Source: Methylotenera sp. (GTDB taxonomy: Bacteria; Pseudomonadota; Gammaproteobacteria; Burkholderiales; Methylophilaceae). Taken from it: 32,473 nt of DNA. The notes beneath the pieces are model-generated. The model made no database searches and was not told the origin of the DNA. It saw nothing but the letters and a program-made list of their open reading frames with translations. Numbering within the stretch: the first letter of the stretch is position 1; each line of letters starts with the position of its first letter. The stretch lies in the NCBI GenBank assembly GCA_014378495.1, contig JACMNP010000066.1:1-32473 (forward strand). The letters run 5' to 3'. Shown piece after piece: positions 18,579-26,944 of this stretch. The translations under genes and the position numbers were made by a program.

Positions 18579-18905
18579 ATGAATTTACAATTAACTGGTC
18601 TTCATTTAGAAATTACACCTGCGATGCGTGATTATGTCACAAGCAAATTAGCCCGAATTAGCAGCCACTTTGACCATGTAATCGATGTCAAAGTCACTAT
18701 GAGTGTAGAAAAACTGGCCCAAAAGGTAGAGGCTACACTACATGTACCTGGCAACGATTTACATGCCGCGTGCGAGGATAATAATATGTATAGCGCAATT
18801 GATATGCTTACCGACAAGTTAGACCGTCAAGTGGTCAAACATAAAGAAAAAAATGCTGATCATCATAAAACGAATGGTGCAGTAAAACACCAAGTCATTC
18901 AGTAA
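18579..18905 (+). CDS. hpf: ribosome hibernation promoting factor (HPF/RaiA family)
   Basis: MNLQLTGLHLEITPAMRDYVTSKLARISSHFDHVIDVKVTMSVEK; DMLTDKLDRQVVKHKEK; SD AAAAGGAG. Confidence 0.95.
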   Translation: MNLQLTGLHLEITPAMRDYVTSKLARISSHFDHVIDVKVTMSVEKLAQKVEATLHVPGNDLHAACEDNNMYSAIDMLTDKLDRQVVKHKEKNADHHKTNGAVKHQVIQ

Positions 18906-18972
18906 ATCAGGTTTTCTATTAACCAAGTTATTTAATGTATAAAGCTGTTTTGTTAATTGTTAATCTTCAAAT

Positions 18973-19914
18973 ATGGCTCAAATAAACGTAACAGAGCTAT
19001 TCAAACAAACCCGCCTTAAGCTCAAATTGAAATGGATCGCTGGGCTTAATGGCGGGTCTAATACGCTAACTAGTCAAGCCGTTACCAAGCCGTCGTTAGC
19101 ACTTATTGGCCATCTTAATTTTGTGCATCCCAATCGTGTACAAGTGATGGGCTGTGCTGAAATGGACTATTTACGTAGCCTGCAAACAGTAGATGCTGAA
19201 CGTGCAATCGCTAATTTATATTCAACTGATTTAGCTGCAATTATTGTCGCTAATGGTGAGTCAGTACCTGAGTCTTTGATAGCGGCGGCTGATAGCCACA
19301 CAACACCACTATTCTCATCTCCACTGCGCAGCCCTGAATTAATGGATATTTTAAGTCATTTTTTAGCACTTGCCGTCGCTGAGTCAGTAAGTTTGCATGG
19401 TGTATTTATGGAAGTACAAGGCTTTGGTGCCTTAATTAAAGGCGATGCCGCCATCGGTAAAAGCGAATTGGCACTAGAACTTATTTCGCGTGGTCATCGC
19501 TTAATTGCGGATGATATTGTAGATTTTTTTCGCATTTCTCCTGAACGTATTGAAGGTCGATGCCCGGCTTTATTACAAGATTTTTTAGAAGTACGTGGAC
19601 TAGGTATTTTGAATATTCGTGCGCTATTTGGTGATAACTCGGTTAAACCAACCAAGCCACTAGATCTTATTATTCAACTAGAAATGGCTGACAAACTAGC
19701 ACCACAGCAATTAGACAGACTCAATATCAAAACGCAACTTGAAGAGGTATTGAGCGTCAAAATACCTAAAGTACAAATTCCAATTGCAGCAGGACGAAAT
19801 ATTGCTGTGCTGGTTGAAGTTGCGATTAGAAACCACATGCTATTGTTGCGTGGCATTAATGCAACCAAACAGTTTACCCAGCGGCAGCAACGTGAGATGA
19901 AAAAATCTAAATAG
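18973..19914 (+). CDS. hprK: HPr kinase/phosphorylase HprK
   Basis: P-loop GDAAIGKSELALELISRGHRLIADD; LEVRGLGILNIRALFG. Confidence 0.93.
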   Translation: MAQINVTELFKQTRLKLKLKWIAGLNGGSNTLTSQAVTKPSLALIGHLNFVHPNRVQVMGCAEMDYLRSLQTVDAERAIANLYSTDLAAIIVANGESVPESLIAAADSHTTPLFSSPLRSPELMDILSHFLALAVAESVSLHGVFMEVQGFGALIKGDAAIGKSELALELISRGHRLIADDIVDFFRISPERIEGRCPALLQDFLEVRGLGILNIRALFGDNSVKPTKPLDLIIQLEMADKLAPQQLDRLNIKTQLEEVLSVKIPKVQIPIAAGRNIAVLVEVAIRNHMLLLRGINATKQFTQRQQREMKKSK

Positions 19915-20026
19915 CGATTATTCATTAATAATACACATTTAGAATTACCCAGCGGGTGAATTTAGATAATTCTCACCAACACCCAGTGCTTACAAATAAT
20001 GAGTACTGATTTATACTTACATCATC

Positions 20027-20863
20027 ATGAAACAATTGATTATTGTCACAGGTCTCTCAGGCTCAGGTAAAAGTATTGCCTTACGTGCGCTAGAAGATAG
20101 CGGCTACTATTGTATAGATAATCTACCTGCGACTATGTTGCCGCAAATTGCACAACATTTAAGTGAAGCAAATCACGATCTTGTGGCTATTAGTATTGAT
20201 AGCCGAAGTGCGTCGATTGAAACATTGCCAGCACATATTGCACAATTAAAATCACAAAATATCGGTATTCAGGTCTTGTTTTTAGAATCTAACATTGAAA
20301 CCTTAGTCAAAAGATTTAGCGAAACAAGACGTAAACATCCTCTTAGCAAAGACAACAGCACACTCGCTGAGAGCATTGCCTATGAGCGGGAATTATTAGC
20401 TAATTTTGGTAGCTTAGGCCACGTGATTGATACTAGCCATTTAAGTGCAAACCAACTTAGGGCTTGGGTAAAAGATATTGTTGCTGGCGAACACACTGGG
20501 CTCACGTTGCTGTTTACTTCATTTGGTTTTAAGCATGGAATCCCGCTAGATGCAGACTTTGTATTTGATGTGCGTTGCCTGCCTAACCCACATTATGATC
20601 CAAATCTGCGAGACCTTACCGGACGGGACGCGCCTATTCAAGCCTTTTTAGAGAGCCACGATACGGTGCATGATATGCTGAAAGATATTCGTCATTATGT
20701 TGAAAAGTGGTTGCCATGTTTTATCATGGACAACCGCAGCTATTTAACAGTGGCTATTGGCTGCACCGGTGGTCAGCATCGATCAGTGTATTTTGTGGAG
20801 CAATTAAGTCAGTACTTTAGGTTAAAACAAAAGGTGTTAACGCGGCACCGAGAGTTAAAGTAG
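20027..20863 (+). CDS. rapZ: RNase adapter protein RapZ
   Basis: MKQLIIVTGLSGSGKSIALRALEDSGYYCIDNLPATML; FDVRCLPNPHYDPNLRDLTGRD; AIGCTGGQHRSVYFVE. Confidence 0.96.
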   Translation: MKQLIIVTGLSGSGKSIALRALEDSGYYCIDNLPATMLPQIAQHLSEANHDLVAISIDSRSASIETLPAHIAQLKSQNIGIQVLFLESNIETLVKRFSETRRKHPLSKDNSTLAESIAYERELLANFGSLGHVIDTSHLSANQLRAWVKDIVAGEHTGLTLLFTSFGFKHGIPLDADFVFDVRCLPNPHYDPNLRDLTGRDAPIQAFLESHDTVHDMLKDIRHYVEKWLPCFIMDNRSYLTVAIGCTGGQHRSVYFVEQLSQYFRLKQKVLTRHRELK

Positions 20864-20933
20864 TGACCTTGGCGCTTGTCCTATTGCTTGAAATTGATAG
20901 TTTATAAAAGTTTTTTTATTAGTTGAGATAAAA

Positions 20934-21350
20934 ATGATCGGCATTTTAATCATCACGCACGGTACTTTAGGTGAAAGCTTAATAGCATGTACAAAACATG
21001 TAATCGGTAGCGAGCCTAAACAGTTTGCATTACTTGCAGTCAGCAATCTTGATGACCCAAATGGCTTATTACCAGAGGCGCAAGCTTTGGTAAAAACACT
21101 CAATAGCGGAGATGGCGTATTGGTATTATCGGATATGTATGGTGCTACACCTTGTAATACTGTCGGTAAACTATTACAGCCAGGCGTGGTAGAAGGCGTT
21201 GCGGGTGTAAACTTGCCGATGCTAGTACGCACCATGACTTATAGACACGAACCATTGCTAACGCTGGTTGAAAAGGCCGTTAGTGGCGGCAGAGAAGGTG
21301 TGGTGCATTTCAGCCGAGAAACCTGCGAAAGATATGAGCAGAATGACTAA
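20934..21350 (+). CDS. PTS mannose-type EIIA component
   Basis: MIGILIITHGTLGESLIACTKHVIG with active-site His; VLVLSDMYGATPCNTV. Confidence 0.9.
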   Translation: MIGILIITHGTLGESLIACTKHVIGSEPKQFALLAVSNLDDPNGLLPEAQALVKTLNSGDGVLVLSDMYGATPCNTVGKLLQPGVVEGVAGVNLPMLVRTMTYRHEPLLTLVEKAVSGGREGVVHFSRETCERYEQND

Positions 21351-21413
21351 AATAATACAACCATACATACAATACGATTAAGCAAAAAAATAATATGATT
21401 AATAATAACTAAT

Positions 21414-21683
21414 ATGAAAAGCATAACGCTAGAAATCATCAATAAATTAGGTTTACATGCGCGCGCTTCAACCAAGCTTACGCAAACTGCTACCAAATTT
21501 GCTAGCGAGATTTGGATTACTCGCAATGGTCGTCGCGTTAATGCAAAAAGTATAATGGGAGTGATGATGCTTGCAGCCGCAAAAGGCTCTATGGTAGAGA
21601 TAGATGCAACTGGTGAGGATGAAACACAAGCCATTGATGCTTTATCAGCCCTGATTAACGACTACTTTGGTGAAGGTGGTTGA
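21414..21683 (+). CDS. ptsH: phosphocarrier protein HPr
   Basis: NKLGLHARASTKLTQTA active His; NAKSIMGVMMLAAAKGS regulatory Ser region. Confidence 0.95.
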   Translation: MKSITLEIINKLGLHARASTKLTQTATKFASEIWITRNGRRVNAKSIMGVMMLAAAKGSMVEIDATGEDETQAIDALSALINDYFGEGG

Positions 21684-21715
21684 TAGCCGCTTATGAACTT
21701 AAGCAACATCATTTC

Positions 21716-21742
21716 TCATGAATTTATGTATCATGAATTTAT
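21716..21742. repeat. 12-bp direct repeat TCATGAATTTAT x2 with 3-bp spacer
   Basis: 21716-21727 and 21731-21742. Confidence 0.7.
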
Positions 21743-21810
21743 TGCAACAATTTAATATGGCCATGGCTATTTGGGTATCACCATTTAGATATGACTCGGG
21801 AAACTATTGG

Positions 21811-21824
21811 AATGGGAAACCATT
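21811..21824 (+). promoter_or_regulatory. hairpin AATGG-GAAA-CCATT ending 5 nt before the ptsI start codon
   Basis: 5-bp stem, GNRA-type loop; occupies the expected Shine-Dalgarno position. Confidence 0.4.
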
Positions 21825-21829
21825 AGAAA

Positions 21830-23578
21830 ATGATTAGCTTCAGCATTCATGGGGTAGGTGTTTCTAGCGGCATTGCCGTAGGTCACGCACAGCTAATCTC
21901 AAACGCATTATTAGAGGTGGTGCATTACCAACTGCCTAAATATTTAATCGATGATGAGATTAAACGTTTTAGCGACGCAATAGCTACCGTTACCAATGAT
22001 TTAGAGCTTATTCACAGTAGTTTACGTAACAATTCGCCCGCAGAACTTAGCGCTTTTATTGGCACACATTTGATGATGCTGGCAGATAAGTCTTTATCTG
22101 AAATTCCCAAAGATATTATTAAAAATGAGCAATGCAATGCCGAATGGGCAATTAAGCTTCAAATGGATGAAATTGTTAATCAATTTGAACAAATTGAAGA
22201 TGAATATCTGCGTGAGCGCAAGCAGGATGTGGTTCAAGTAGTTGAACGCGTGATCAAAGTATTGCTTGGTCACCCGAGCCAATTAACAACTGATCAACAA
22301 ACTAGCGCCCAGCATTCTGAACGTAAAGTTATTTTAGTAGCCCATGACATTTCACCTGCCGATGCGATTCAGTTCAAGCAGCATCAATTTGCTGCATTTA
22401 TTACCGATGTAGGTGGTGTGACCTCACATACTGCCATTTTGGCACGCAGCCTAAATATTCCGTCGATTGTTGCACTACAAAAAGCGCGTGATTTGATTAA
22501 TGATGGTGAGCTGATTATTGTAGATGGTAGTCAGGGTGTGGTGATTGTCAATCCAGACAAAAGTATTTTAACTGAATATAAACTACGCCAAGATCAATGG
22601 GAGATTGAGCAACAAAAGCTACAGCGTATCAAGCTAACTAAGGCTGTGACGCTAGACGGCGCTAGTATTGAATTATTTGCCAATATTGAAGTGCCTGAAG
22701 ATGTCGCTAAAGTGAAAGCCGCAGGCGCAACAGGTATTGGCCTATATCGTACCGAATTTCTATTCATGAATCGGCGTGAAATGCCCGATGAAGAAGAGCA
22801 GTATATTGCCTATAAAACAGTCGCTGAAGATATGAAAGGTGCTGAAGTCACGATTCGTACCTTGGATCTAGGGGCCGATAAACAAATGAACCCCGATACT
22901 GTGGTGACATGTGCAAACCCTGCCCTGGGCTTGCGTGCTATTCGTTTATGTTTATCAGAGCCTCAAATTTTCCATACACAATTAAGAGCTTTATTACGTG
23001 CGTCGCACTATGGAAATATTAAAATATTAATTCCGATGCTTTCTACATTAGCAGAATTACGACAAACTAAACTCATGCTCGAACGAGCAAAACTAAGCTT
23101 ACGTAAACAAAATATTCCATTTAATGAAAATATTGCACTAGGCGGAATGATAGAAGTACCCGCAGCAGCAATCAATGCAGAAGCATTTGCGCAAGAGTTA
23201 GACTTTTTATCAATTGGCACTAATGATTTGATTCAATACACGCTAGCGATTGACCGCACCGACGATACCGTAGCGCATTTGTATAATCCATTGCATCCAT
23301 CGGTCTTAAAGTTAATATTAATGACTATTAAAGCAGGTGAAAAGTTAGGTAAATCTGTTTCAGTGTGTGGTGAAATGGCAGGTGACGCGAAACTTACTAA
23401 GTTATTGATTGGCATGGGTTTACGTCAGCTTTCTATGCATCCATCACACATACTGAGCGTGAAACAAAAAATATTACAAAGTGAGATGAGCAAGCTTAAT
23501 GCTAATGCACGTAAAGTTTTAGGGCTTACTGACATTGAAAAAATTGAACAGCTAGTCGCTAAATATAATGATATTTGA
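21830..23578 (+). CDS. ptsI: phosphoenolpyruvate-protein phosphotransferase (PTS enzyme I)
   Basis: GGVTSHTAILARSLNIPSIVA; GIGLYRTEFLFMNR; FLSIGTNDLIQYTLAIDRTDDTV; VSVCGEMAGD. Confidence 0.96.
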   Translation: MISFSIHGVGVSSGIAVGHAQLISNALLEVVHYQLPKYLIDDEIKRFSDAIATVTNDLELIHSSLRNNSPAELSAFIGTHLMMLADKSLSEIPKDIIKNEQCNAEWAIKLQMDEIVNQFEQIEDEYLRERKQDVVQVVERVIKVLLGHPSQLTTDQQTSAQHSERKVILVAHDISPADAIQFKQHQFAAFITDVGGVTSHTAILARSLNIPSIVALQKARDLINDGELIIVDGSQGVVIVNPDKSILTEYKLRQDQWEIEQQKLQRIKLTKAVTLDGASIELFANIEVPEDVAKVKAAGATGIGLYRTEFLFMNRREMPDEEEQYIAYKTVAEDMKGAEVTIRTLDLGADKQMNPDTVVTCANPALGLRAIRLCLSEPQIFHTQLRALLRASHYGNIKILIPMLSTLAELRQTKLMLERAKLSLRKQNIPFNENIALGGMIEVPAAAINAEAFAQELDFLSIGTNDLIQYTLAIDRTDDTVAHLYNPLHPSVLKLILMTIKAGEKLGKSVSVCGEMAGDAKLTKLLIGMGLRQLSMHPSHILSVKQKILQSEMSKLNANARKVLGLTDIEKIEQLVAKYNDI

Positions 23579-23606
23579 ATATTATTTCCACAATTAAGGA
23601 ATCACT

Positions 23607-23951
23607 ATGTCTACAGATTTAATCACGACACCTAGCAATGATGATAGAAATATCGCAACAGTGACGCATCTAGGCGGTACTGTTTTTTCATTTATTCCAG
23701 CCCTCATTGTTTGGGTACTTAAAAAAGATGATAGTGAATATATTTCAAATCAAGCAAAAGAAGCTTTAAATTTCCAAATTACTGTATTGATTGCCCAGTT
23801 TATTGCCGGCGTTTTAGCATTGATTTTGATTGGTTTTGTATTCATGGGGATTATTTGGCTGGCCAATATTGTTTTATGTATTATTGCCGCCATCTCTACT
23901 AGTAAGGGCGAAACTTATCGCTACCCACTAACTCTCAGACTTATCAATTAG
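23607..23951 (+). CDS. DUF4870 domain membrane protein
   Basis: AALNFQIT-type motif (QAKEALNFQITVLI), two hydrophobic segments, 114 aa. Confidence 0.8.
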   Translation: MSTDLITTPSNDDRNIATVTHLGGTVFSFIPALIVWVLKKDDSEYISNQAKEALNFQITVLIAQFIAGVLALILIGFVFMGIIWLANIVLCIIAAISTSKGETYRYPLTLRLIN

Positions 23952-23993
23952 GCTTTTTTGGGTTTAATCAATCAACAAGAAAGATTTATTATT

Positions 23994-26036
23994 TTGACTA
24001 CTAATACGCTAGAAAATAATCCACTTTTACATTTTTCAGGCTTGCCTAAATTTGAGGAAGTTAAAGCTGAACACGTTTCACCAGCCATTGAATACTTAAT
24101 TAACGACGCTAGAGAGACAATAGAAAAACTTGTTAATAGCAAAGATGAAGTAAGTTGGGATAACTTTGTCGCCAAGCTAGAAGATATGGAAGAGAATATG
24201 GGGCGTGCTTGGTCGCAAGTTGGCCACATGAATGGCGTAGTAAACAGTCCTGAACTCCGTGAGGCCTACAACGATAATCTTTCTAAACTCACTGATCTAT
24301 ATGCGGATTTGGGGCAAGATGAGCGCTTGTATGCTAAATATCGTGAATTACGGGCAAGCAAGAAATTTGATGCCTTGAGCATATCGCAGAAAAAAATTAT
24401 TGAAAATGAACTACGCGATTTTCGTTTAGGTGGCGCAGAGTTACCCACTGAACAAAAAGCACGTTATAAGGCTATTCAAGAAGAGTTATCTAAACTTTCT
24501 GCAAAATTTGAAGAAAATGTTTTAGATAACACTAATGATTACGCCCTTTATATTGAAGATAGTGCCACTTTAACGGGTATTCCAGAAGACGTGCTTCAAG
24601 CTGCAGCGGAAGCTGCAAAAGCAGATAATAAAGCTGGCTGGAAATTTACACTACACTTTCCATCTTATTTACCTGTATTGCAATATGGCGATAATCGCGA
24701 ATTGCGCGCTACGCTTTACCGTGCTTATGCAACACGCGCTTCTGAATTTAGTAAGCCTGAGTGGGATAACACACCGCTTATTTCACAAATTTTAAAATTA
24801 AAACTCGAAGCGGCCAATTTACTTGGTTTCGCCAATTATGCTGAGCTTTCAGTGGCCACAAAAATGGCCGAGTCAGCCAAACAAGTGAATGATTTTCTGT
24901 ACGATTTAGCTGAAAAAGCTAAACCCTATGCGCTTAGAGACAAGGAAGAGCTTGAAGAATATGCAGCTAAACTTGGCATTCATGATATGCAAGCATGGGA
25001 TGTTGCCTATGCCTCAGAAAAATTGCGCGAAGAAAAATATGCGTTTTCTGACTTAGAAGTAAAACAATACTTTCCTGAGAGTAAAGTGTTAGCGGGTTTA
25101 TTCAAAGTGGTAGAAACCATTTTTGGTGTGCACGTCAATCAATCGCAAGCATCTGTTTGGCATGAGTCAGCCAGTTTTTATGATATTAAAGATCATGCTG
25201 GCAACTTAATCGGTCAATTTTATTTAGACTTATATGCGCGCAACAACAAACGTGGTGGCGCGTGGATGGACGAAGCAATTACTCGCCGTAAAGTAGATGG
25301 TAAGCTGACAACACCAGTTGCATTTTTAACCTGCAATTTTTCAGCCCCAGTAGGAGGGAAACCAGCATTATTTACGCATGATGAAGTGAATACCATGTTC
25401 CACGAATTTGGTCACGGCTTACATCACATGCTCACGCAAGTAGATGATTATGGTGTTTCTGGTATTAAAGGTGTGGAATGGGATGCTGTTGAGTTACCAA
25501 GTCAGTTCATGGAAAATTTCTGTTGGGAATGGGAAGTATTGCGCAACATGACTGCACACGTTGATACTGGCGAGCAATTACCTCGCGCCCTATTTGACAA
25601 AATGGTAGCGGCTAAAAATTTTCAAGCGGGCATGCAAACGATGCGCCAAATTGAATTCTCATTGTTTGATATTCGCCTGCATGGTGAGTTTGACCCGAAT
25701 GGATGTGCAACATCTTTAGATTTAATCGAGTCGATACGTGATGAAGTAGCAGTTGTACGCCCACCAAAATGGAATCGCTTTCCAAATAACTTCACACATA
25801 TTTTTTCAGGTGGCTATGCAGCTGGCTACTACAGTTACAAGTGGGCAGAAGTACTTTCAGCCGATGCTTACAGCATGTTTGAAGAAGATGGCGTGCTATC
25901 AGCGGAGACAGGTAAACGCTACTGGCAAGAGATTTTGGCAAAAGGTGGTTCACGCCCCGCGTTGGAGTCGTTTACGGCGTTTCGTGGTCGTGAGCCCAAT
26001 ATCGACGCACTACTTCGCCATAATGGTATGAACTAA
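23994..26036 (+). CDS. prlC: oligopeptidase A (M3 family)
   Basis: FHEFGHGLHHML zinc motif; NPLLHFSGLPKFEEVKAEHVSPAIEYLI; no ATG start: TTG at 23994 (preceded by AAGAAAG) or TTG at 23958. Confidence 0.93.
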   Translation: MTTNTLENNPLLHFSGLPKFEEVKAEHVSPAIEYLINDARETIEKLVNSKDEVSWDNFVAKLEDMEENMGRAWSQVGHMNGVVNSPELREAYNDNLSKLTDLYADLGQDERLYAKYRELRASKKFDALSISQKKIIENELRDFRLGGAELPTEQKARYKAIQEELSKLSAKFEENVLDNTNDYALYIEDSATLTGIPEDVLQAAAEAAKADNKAGWKFTLHFPSYLPVLQYGDNRELRATLYRAYATRASEFSKPEWDNTPLISQILKLKLEAANLLGFANYAELSVATKMAESAKQVNDFLYDLAEKAKPYALRDKEELEEYAAKLGIHDMQAWDVAYASEKLREEKYAFSDLEVKQYFPESKVLAGLFKVVETIFGVHVNQSQASVWHESASFYDIKDHAGNLIGQFYLDLYARNNKRGGAWMDEAITRRKVDGKLTTPVAFLTCNFSAPVGGKPALFTHDEVNTMFHEFGHGLHHMLTQVDDYGVSGIKGVEWDAVELPSQFMENFCWEWEVLRNMTAHVDTGEQLPRALFDKMVAAKNFQAGMQTMRQIEFSLFDIRLHGEFDPNGCATSLDLIESIRDEVAVVRPPKWNRFPNNFTHIFSGGYAAGYYSYKWAEVLSADAYSMFEEDGVLSAETGKRYWQEILAKGGSRPALESFTAFRGREPNIDALLRHNGMN

Positions 26037-26144
26037 GGCTGCAAAATATTACCGCCCTCATATCGAGAGTAAGATAATAAGACGATAAAGTGATTAACTG
26101 CCGGTGTCGTGTTTCGGGTGAGAGAAGATAATGAGAGATAGAGA

Positions 26145-26927
26145 TTGAAGCTTGCTACATGGAACGTAAACTCCCTCACAGTGAGGTTGCCGCACGTATT
26201 AGATTGGCTACGTGACCACCAACCTGATGTTTTATGTTTGCAAGAAACAAAGCAGGAAGATAGTAAGTTTCCATATGTGGCGTTGAAAGAAGCAGGTTAT
26301 AACGCGGTCCATGTTGGCCAAAAAACCTACAATGGTGTGGCAATTTTAAGTCGCCATGAAATGACCGATGTTACCTATGGTATTGCTGGTTCGCATAGTG
26401 TTGATGACTCTGATGTTGAGCAAAAGCGTGCCATTAGCGCGATTATCAATGGCATCCGCGTGGTATGTGTATACATTGTAAATGGACAGGCAGTAGATTC
26501 AGATAAATACCAATATAAAATGCGTTGGTTAACAGCATTAACTAATTGGCTAGAGTCAGAGCTCATTAAGTATCCTAAATTGGTATTGCTTGGTGACTAC
26601 AATATTGCACCAGAAGACCGTGATTGCCATGACCCTGCTGCTTGGGTAGGCCAAATATTAGTCAGCCCTCCTGAACGACAAGCCTTTCAAAAGCTAATCG
26701 CTTTGGGCCTACATGATAGTTTTAGACTATTTGACCAAGCCGAAAAAAGCTTTAGTTGGTGGGACTACCGCATGATGGGATTTAGGCGCAATTTTGGAAT
26801 GCGTATTGACCATATTTTGGTGAGTGATGCGCTTAAAAATAGTTGCACGGCTGCCTACATTGATAAATTGCCACGTAAGCTAGAACGTCCTTCAGACCAT
26901 ACGCCAGTGGTTTTAGAGCTGGCTTAG
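26145..26927 (+). CDS. xth: exodeoxyribonuclease III
   Basis: MKLATWNVNSLTVRLPHVLDWL; LCLQETK; GDYNIAPEDRD; MRIDHILVSD; SDHTPV; TTG start. Confidence 0.94.
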   Translation: MKLATWNVNSLTVRLPHVLDWLRDHQPDVLCLQETKQEDSKFPYVALKEAGYNAVHVGQKTYNGVAILSRHEMTDVTYGIAGSHSVDDSDVEQKRAISAIINGIRVVCVYIVNGQAVDSDKYQYKMRWLTALTNWLESELIKYPKLVLLGDYNIAPEDRDCHDPAAWVGQILVSPPERQAFQKLIALGLHDSFRLFDQAEKSFSWWDYRMMGFRRNFGMRIDHILVSDALKNSCTAAYIDKLPRKLERPSDHTPVVLELA

Positions 26928-26944
26928 ATTACAAAAAACCAATA

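Noticed and set aside
19400-19470. HprK P-loop GDAAIGKS as a degenerate or inactive motif
   Set aside because: It differs from the common GDSGxGKS but still satisfies GxxxxGKS, and the rest of the kinase is conserved.
19921-19977. Hairpins ATTATT-catt-AATAAT and GGTGA...TCACC between hprK and rapZ as a structured RNA or GlmZ-like element
   Set aside because: Short, bulged, AT-rich stems with no resemblance to known RapZ-bound RNAs; too weak to claim.
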